From: Brachionus manjavacas
Taxonomy: Eukaryota > Rotifera > Eurotatoria > Ploima > Brachionidae
Reading direction: 5' to 3'
NCBI GenBank assembly: GCA_019054805.1
Contig: JAHQIY010000002.1
Location: 7,626,001 to 7,690,000 of the forward strand
Length of the DNA: 64,000 nt
In this document: positions 59,256 to 64,000 of the stretch, in pieces
Layout: each line of letters opens with the position of its first letter
Numbering within the stretch: position 1 is the stretch's first letter
The notes under the pieces: generated by a model
What the model was told of the DNA's origin: nothing
Database searches by the model: none
Seen by the model: the letters and a program-made list of their open reading frames with translations, nothing else
Made by a program: the position numbers and the translations under genes

Positions 59256-60645
59256 GTAGTGTAGTAGTAGTAGTAATAGTAGCAGTAGTATTGTACGCTT
59301 GTCAGCATTTAGCCCCTGGAGGGCTTTGACAGTCTTTCTTCTCTTGTTTTTCACATTGCCAAACAATTCATTCTCTATCCTTGATTTGAAACTGTTGATT
59401 GATTTAGAACTGACACGGTCCTGTGACAGGTCTTTTCATTTTGACACTACTCGATTTGTGAGGAAATTGTTTCTGTATGAGCCGCGTTTGGTCAATTCTC
59501 TTGTAAGCCTCATATTATTCTCCCTTTTTAAATTTAGTGCCAAACTTTTGGCAGAATTTATACCATTCACTAGATTAATTTTCTCATAGCCATTAATTAT
59601 TTTGTACAATTGAATGAGGTCTCCTCTAGTTCTACGATCTTCTAGACTTGTAAGTCCGAAGGTATTTTGTCTATTCTCATATGAAACGTTCCTCAACGAT
59701 TTAACTAATTTTGTTGCTCTTCTTTGCACCTTTTCCAAAATTAATATGTCGGACTTTGTAGCAGGACTCCACATACTCACTGCGTATTCAAAATGTGGTC
59801 TTACGAGACTGATGTATTAAAGTTTCAGCGTAGCCTGATCTAGGCATACAAATGAGTTCTTGATTTGTCCAAGAACCCTATTTGCTTTGGCCGCTTCCGT
59901 CCTGCATTGCTCGTTCCATCTGAGGTCATTAGATACGAATACACGCAGATCTTTTTCATCCAGTGTTTCTATTAACGTAACAGTTTTTCATTCATTCCAT
60001 AAATTAATAATAATAATAATTAGCTACTGCAAGAAACTTGCGGAGAAGTCCTACACGGAAGACTACTATGGTAGCTATTTACACCGTTTATTCAACAAAA
60101 CATTAGACTATTCATAATTATCCAAATTTCCAAATTAAATTATTTTCCATTTTCTCTCTGTTTTTTCCAATGTATATTGTTTTACACTTTAAAAAATTTA
60201 TTTTCGTGGCCCATCTATTAGACCATTAATTGCTTTAACATCTTCACGGTTTTGTTATTTATGACTCTAATAATTTTTAGATCATCTGCATAACCCAGAC
60301 ATGGACTATGAATATTCGAATATACGAATATATGTCAGAGAAACTGGCTTATAATTGGCAACCTCTACATTTGAACCACTCTTATGCAAAGGTGACACAT
60401 TTGAAGTTTTCCAGCGGTTGGGTAGAACACCATCACCAAATGATTTAGTGAAAATTCTAGATGATGGTACACAATATGCGATAATTGTCTAATAGATGTA
60501 ATTAATTATCTGTGTACCAAGTTTCAGTATAATATCCAGATATTTTGTATTTGTTTTACAGATAAGTTCGTCTACCTTGTTGACTAAAGACGTAGCATTG
60601 GTGTACAGACACGAAAGAATATTTGCTAAAGAACAATATTACAAA
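59256..60645 (-). mobile_element. CR1-like LINE, minus strand, several pieces
   Basis: From high to low coordinate: RT fingers (DGVLPNRWKTSNVSPLHKSG near 60440-60370), the palm with an intact YADDLK box near 60300-60280, then after a foreign segment the thumb (DEKDLRVFVSNDLRWNEQC) and an open C-terminal part (59780-59436, QRRATKLVKSLRN). The 3' end shows a tagtagtag-type tail at 59260-59290 on plus. Pieces between fingers and palm are missing. The tail type matches the LINE at 26985-28012. Confidence 0.8.
59990..60118. mobile_element. Foreign segment inside the CR1-like LINE
   Basis: About 130 bp unlike LINE sequence splits the palm from the thumb. One side has an (ATA/TAA)n run (60004-60022), as a short-tandem retroposon tail would. 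Its source and target duplication are not clear. Confidence 0.45.
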
Positions 60646-61130
60646 CCTTTTTGAACTTTGGGTCCAAAAACAAAACCTTTTCTGATTTTTCATATTTTTT
60701 TTTTCTGTAAGACTATTGCTTTGGTTTTATAAAAATTTTGGAATACTATTTTGACAGTGTTTTCTTAGGGACCAAGATTGGTCATTATCCACTTTGATTG
60801 GGACCACACTTTAATTTTATGTGTTGCTTGAGTAAATCGTATTGAATTTAAGCGTGCTAATAAATGACAATTTTATAATTATAGATTAAAAATATAATTG
60901 ATCAAATTTTTAAGATTTTGAGATTTTTGAGGATGCCAGACATGTGGCAATTCCATTTTAAACTTGTGCCATAAGCGGTTGTGATTATATATGTAAATCG
61001 GGAAAAACAGAAATTTTTATAAATTAAGTTTTTTAAGAAAAGTGAAAGAGCAGAGATTTTCTCAAGTAGAAATAGAAAAGACATAAGCGAAGAACTCTAA
61101 AAAAGACAGATTAAGTGCCATGAAGTCGAA
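60646..61130. other. Spacer, nothing recognised
   Basis: No supported gene or repeat. Confidence 0.4.
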
Positions 61131-61484
61131 AACTTTAGAATAACAGAAGCTGGCAACGTACTAATATGTTTCGAAAGTTACAACAAAGTACTTAATTTAA
61201 AATCCTTACTTGGTGGTGACATTACTGAAAAAATTGTTAAAAAGCCAAAATTGATTATGTGTTATAAGTGTGGTCTAACGGGTCATAAAATGCATAAATG
61301 TACTGGTCAATCTAAGTGCATTAGATGTTCAAAAACAGATCATCTTGGTAAAGACTGTCCGGATAAAAATGACCGAACTAAATTTCAATGTCCAAATTAT
61401 GGCGACAAACACCCAGCAACATATGCTGGATGCAAATATTTCAAACAAAAGCTCCAAGAAATTTATAGCAAAAAGGAAATAAAT
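61130..61484 (+). mobile_element. Jockey-like LINE ORF1 fragment with zinc knuckles
   Basis: Three consecutive zinc-knuckle-like units are seen: CYKCGLTGHKMHKC, CIRCSKTDHLGKDC and a HPATYAGCKYFKQKLQE segment, the pattern of Jockey-clade ORF1 C termini. The reading then runs into MULE sequence at about 61485. Upstream stops show truncation. Confidence 0.75.
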
Positions 61485-63114
61485 AACCATTCGCGATGTA
61501 TTGAAACTAAAGCTTACTGTGAAGCGAAATGCTATACTTATGGTTACGAAATTGGTCAAGAATATCAAGTTGACTTTATCGTCTTAAAGATAAAGAACAT
61601 CCAAATCATGCAACAAGAGTTAGTTTATTTGATTTTATAGAAAGGAGACGTATAATAAAACAAACGATTGAAACATGCTCAAAAATAGTCTCAAACGCGG
61701 CACCTAGACAAATTTTAGCAATCATAGATACTGGAAATAAAATTACTAAAGAAGTTGTAGCTATTTATGCTGAACGTCAAACTATTAATAGTACCAAAAA
61801 AGCAAATTTACCAGACTATCCCCCAGAACCTAAAGTACTTTCTGAAATAGATATTCCCGATTTTTTAAAAATCACTTTACCTGGCATAATTGATAAAACT
61901 AGTAATTTGATTCAGGTTGTGGAAACGAGGATAGATTCTTATGTTTTTCAACGGACGAGAATATAAAATTATTAGAAAATGCCCATATTTTTGCGGATGG
62001 AACATTTGATATATGCCCAAGACCATTCAAACAAGTCTACACAATTCATGCACTTGTTCATGGTCGATGTATGCCATTAGTTTATTGTCTTTTACCAGGT
62101 AAAAGTCAAATAAATTTATTTTAATTATTTTATTTAAATTGAATTAACCTCCTATTAGGAGAAGTAAATGTAAAAATTTTAAATTTGAAAAATTAAAGAA
62201 TATTAAATACAGACAAAAATACATGTAAAGAAAAAAGCATAAATTTTAAACATTTAAAATCAAAATGATTTATCTAATTCTTGAAGAAGAAGAAAATATT
62301 TTCTATTATTTATATTGTTTAAACATAAATTAATAGAGTCAGTAAAAGTCAAGTATTATATACAAAAGTTTTAAATGTCATTAAATCAAAGTTGGAAACG
62401 CCAGCAAAAACAATTACTACTGACTTTGAGAGAGCGTTTATAAACTCTGTAGAGAAAGTGTTTGAGAGTTATATTGTTAATGGGTGTTTTTTTCAATTCA
62501 AGCAAGCCGTTTGGCGCAAAATTCAAGATCTTGGTATGAGTAAAGTGTATGTTGATAATTTTGGGATAAGAAAAATATTGAAGGTGGCCCAAGTTTTAGC
62601 GTTTGCTCCACAAGACGATGTGAGGCATCATTTTCAATTTATAGTTTCTAAATTAGATAAAATTCAACAATATTACACCGAATTGGACAGATTTTATACT
62701 TACTTAAAAGAAACATGGATTGGGTATGAAATGACCAAAAAATCTGGTCGTGGTCGTGGTGTACGTACAGAAACAATAAAAGTTAAGCTATTATTTGAGA
62801 TAAGAACTTGGAATTTATTGAGTAGAATTCAAGAACACTTGCCACGTACTAACAATTTTGTTGAGGCGTGGCATAATGCGTTTAGCAACATGTTAGAGCG
62901 TCATCCTTTGGTTTATCGTCTAATAGACATGTTTCGTGCTGAACAAAGAAAAAATGAAGAACTCTTGGTAAAATTAGAAACTGGTATTCATTATAACAGA
63001 AAGCCAAAATACATTTTATTGGATGAAAGAATTAAAGAAATAGTCAATAATTATTCATTCGATAGCTTTGATAAATTTTTTGATAATTTGGCTTCAATTT
63101 TAGATTATTAGATT
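61485..63114 (+). mobile_element. FLYWCH-type MULE transposase, partly decayed
   Basis: Starts in a FLYWCH-like end (RCIETKAYCEAK, then HPNHATRV), followed by a linker and the transposase: first Asp in FADGTFDICPRPF (about 61990), second Asp in ITTDFERAFIN (about 62415), CH-like GCFFQFKQAVWRKIQDLG, and Glu in RTNNFVEAWHNAF (about 62850). The last 240 codons are open to the stop at 63109-63111. Frame changes lie near 61610 and 61965, and a 232-bp insertion flanked by GTAAAAGTCAA splits the core at 62110-62341. Terminal inverted repeats were not found. It shares RLPRTNN / HLPRTNN and other blocks with the relic at 3217-4562. Confidence 0.8.
62110..62341. mobile_element. Insertion in the MULE flanked by 11-bp direct repeats
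   Basis: GTAAAAGTCAA stands at 62099-62109 and again at 62342-62352. Deleting the segment plus one repeat gives continuous frame from LLPGKSQ to VLYTKVLNVIKSKL. The insert is AT-rich with no coding content. A GT start and a nearby AG (62341-62342) give it a passing resemblance to an intron, but an AG-based splice would not keep the frame. Confidence 0.6.
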
Positions 63115-63294
63115 ATTTTTATTTTAACAGGTAAAACGTGCATTTAATAAAATTAATTGCTAATTATGACTTGCTTTTTTAATACATGATATGATTTCCT
63201 CATGCTAATTTAATTATGCTATTTTAATTGTTGCTTAATTGAATTGCTCCCCTTTATTAAGAGGGTTTTAAAATACTCCACCAATCGAATATCC

Positions 63295-63570
63295 AACTCC
63301 ATTGTGTAATTGCTACCTTACTATTTCCTCCTTTTTTCCTGATTTTTAAAATATTTAAACATGTCTAACCTCTAAAATTAAAAATCAATTTATTACATAT
63401 CTTTTCTTTTTTTTAATTTCGTTTATTATAAACCTTTTTACTTTATTTTTTTTTATTTTATTTTATTTCATTTTACCTTACATTATTTACTTTTTTTCTT
63501 TTTTTTTTTATTTAAACTCTGAAGGAGTATTAGCTCGGTACAGATAAGCAAATAAATAAATAAATAAAAT
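63295..63570 (+). mobile_element. Family A LINE 3' end, truncated
   Basis: Contains attgctaccttactatttcc (63307 on), a long T-rich region, hairpin GAGTATTAGCTC (63525-63536) and an aaataaataaataaa tail. Only the 3' untranslated part is left. Confidence 0.7.
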
Positions 63571-63769
63571 ACTTCACCTTAATGTTAACTCTTTTTTCTC
63601 AAATAAAAGAAGGCACTAGAGATATTTTTTTTGGGGGTCTATGACCAGGTATCTATAAATGAGACAAAACTTGATGGGTCAATTCCAGAGTCATTTTTCT
63701 CTCATCCAAATTATACTTCTATTCGTAGAGACATATTCAGACTCGACTTCTAAATTCGCTCAAGTTGAA

Positions 63770-64000
63770 ACGTGGTGTTTCACAGGGTTCTGTACTTGGT
63801 CCACTACTTTTCCTTATCTTTATCAATGATCTCCCTTTTTGCATCTTAAAAGCTTTTATTGAGCTTTTGACGGATGACACAACTCTAAGATCTGCAGAAA
63901 AAATCGAGGAAGTTCTTAAGTAATTTGAGAGAATTATTGAAGATTTGACATCATGGTGCAACTTTAACAATTTTGTCATTAATTGGAATAAAACTTGTTT
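63770..64000 (+). mobile_element. CR1-like LINE RT fragment, cut by window edge
   Basis: Reads LKRGVSQGSVLGPLLFLIFI and NDLPF, then TDDTTL of the catalytic box, a stop near 63920 and FERIIEDLTSWCNFNNFVIN. The element continues beyond the window. Confidence 0.75.

Noticed and set aside
1-64000. tRNA, rRNA or other structured RNA genes
   Set aside because: No stretch showed a convincing tRNA B box with matching arms or recognisable rRNA sequence on reading both strands; a covariance-model scan would be decisive.

Overview
The window is very AT-rich (roughly three quarters A+T by eye), with short GT-AG introns (about 45-60 bp), several tiny exons (21-26 bp), and unrelated single-copy animal genes among densely nested transposable elements. 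It is a metazoan nuclear genome. OTU-bearing MULEs, CR1/Jockey/RTE-like LINEs, compact introns and possible polycistrons fit a small invertebrate such as a monogonont rotifer, but that is inference and no species is named.

Layout. 1-2980: minus-strand Ty3/Gypsy LTR fossil cut by the window edge. 3043-4692: decayed FLYWCH-type MULE. 4786-10670: large MULE with an OTU protease domain and long inverted arrays of a 164-bp repeat. 10676-11482: retroelement scraps. 12119-19881 (minus): NRF-6-like membrane acyltransferase whose first exon is split by a 5.1-kb Tnp2-type DNA transposon (14347-19478) with a TA target duplication. 20347-22375: LINE relics with a nested MITE. 22633-23061: small basic secreted protein. 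23133-26073 (minus): SLC52 riboflavin transporter with a 630-bp element in its third intron. 26985-29130: LINE pieces and dispersed repeats. 29676-31636 (minus): SMIM4/UQCC5 then SHQ1, only 6 nt between stop and start. 33170-38885: three LINEs, one with two ORFs. 41335-44572: ceramide kinase. 44990-46560: CR1-like LINE with two nested insertions. 47140-55952 (minus): SLC16-type MFS transporter whose 3.9-kb first intron holds LINEs and a 313-bp foldback element. 58600-64000: LINE tails and fragments and a second FLYWCH-type MULE.

Six host genes were resolved to exons by joining GT-AG sites until the reading frame closed: NRF-like (729 aa without the insertion), SLC52 (434 aa), SMIM4 (88 aa), SHQ1 (457 aa), CERK (687 aa) and SLC16-like (966 aa). 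They share no obvious pathway, apart from the SMIM4-SHQ1 tandem pair that may be co-transcribed. Most remaining sequence is mobile DNA, which gives the main points of interest: a precise transposon insertion into a host exon, a two-protein Tnp2-like system with a BEN-like partner, an OTU-MULE bounded by satellite-like arrays, and a conserved 3'-end hairpin in one LINE family.
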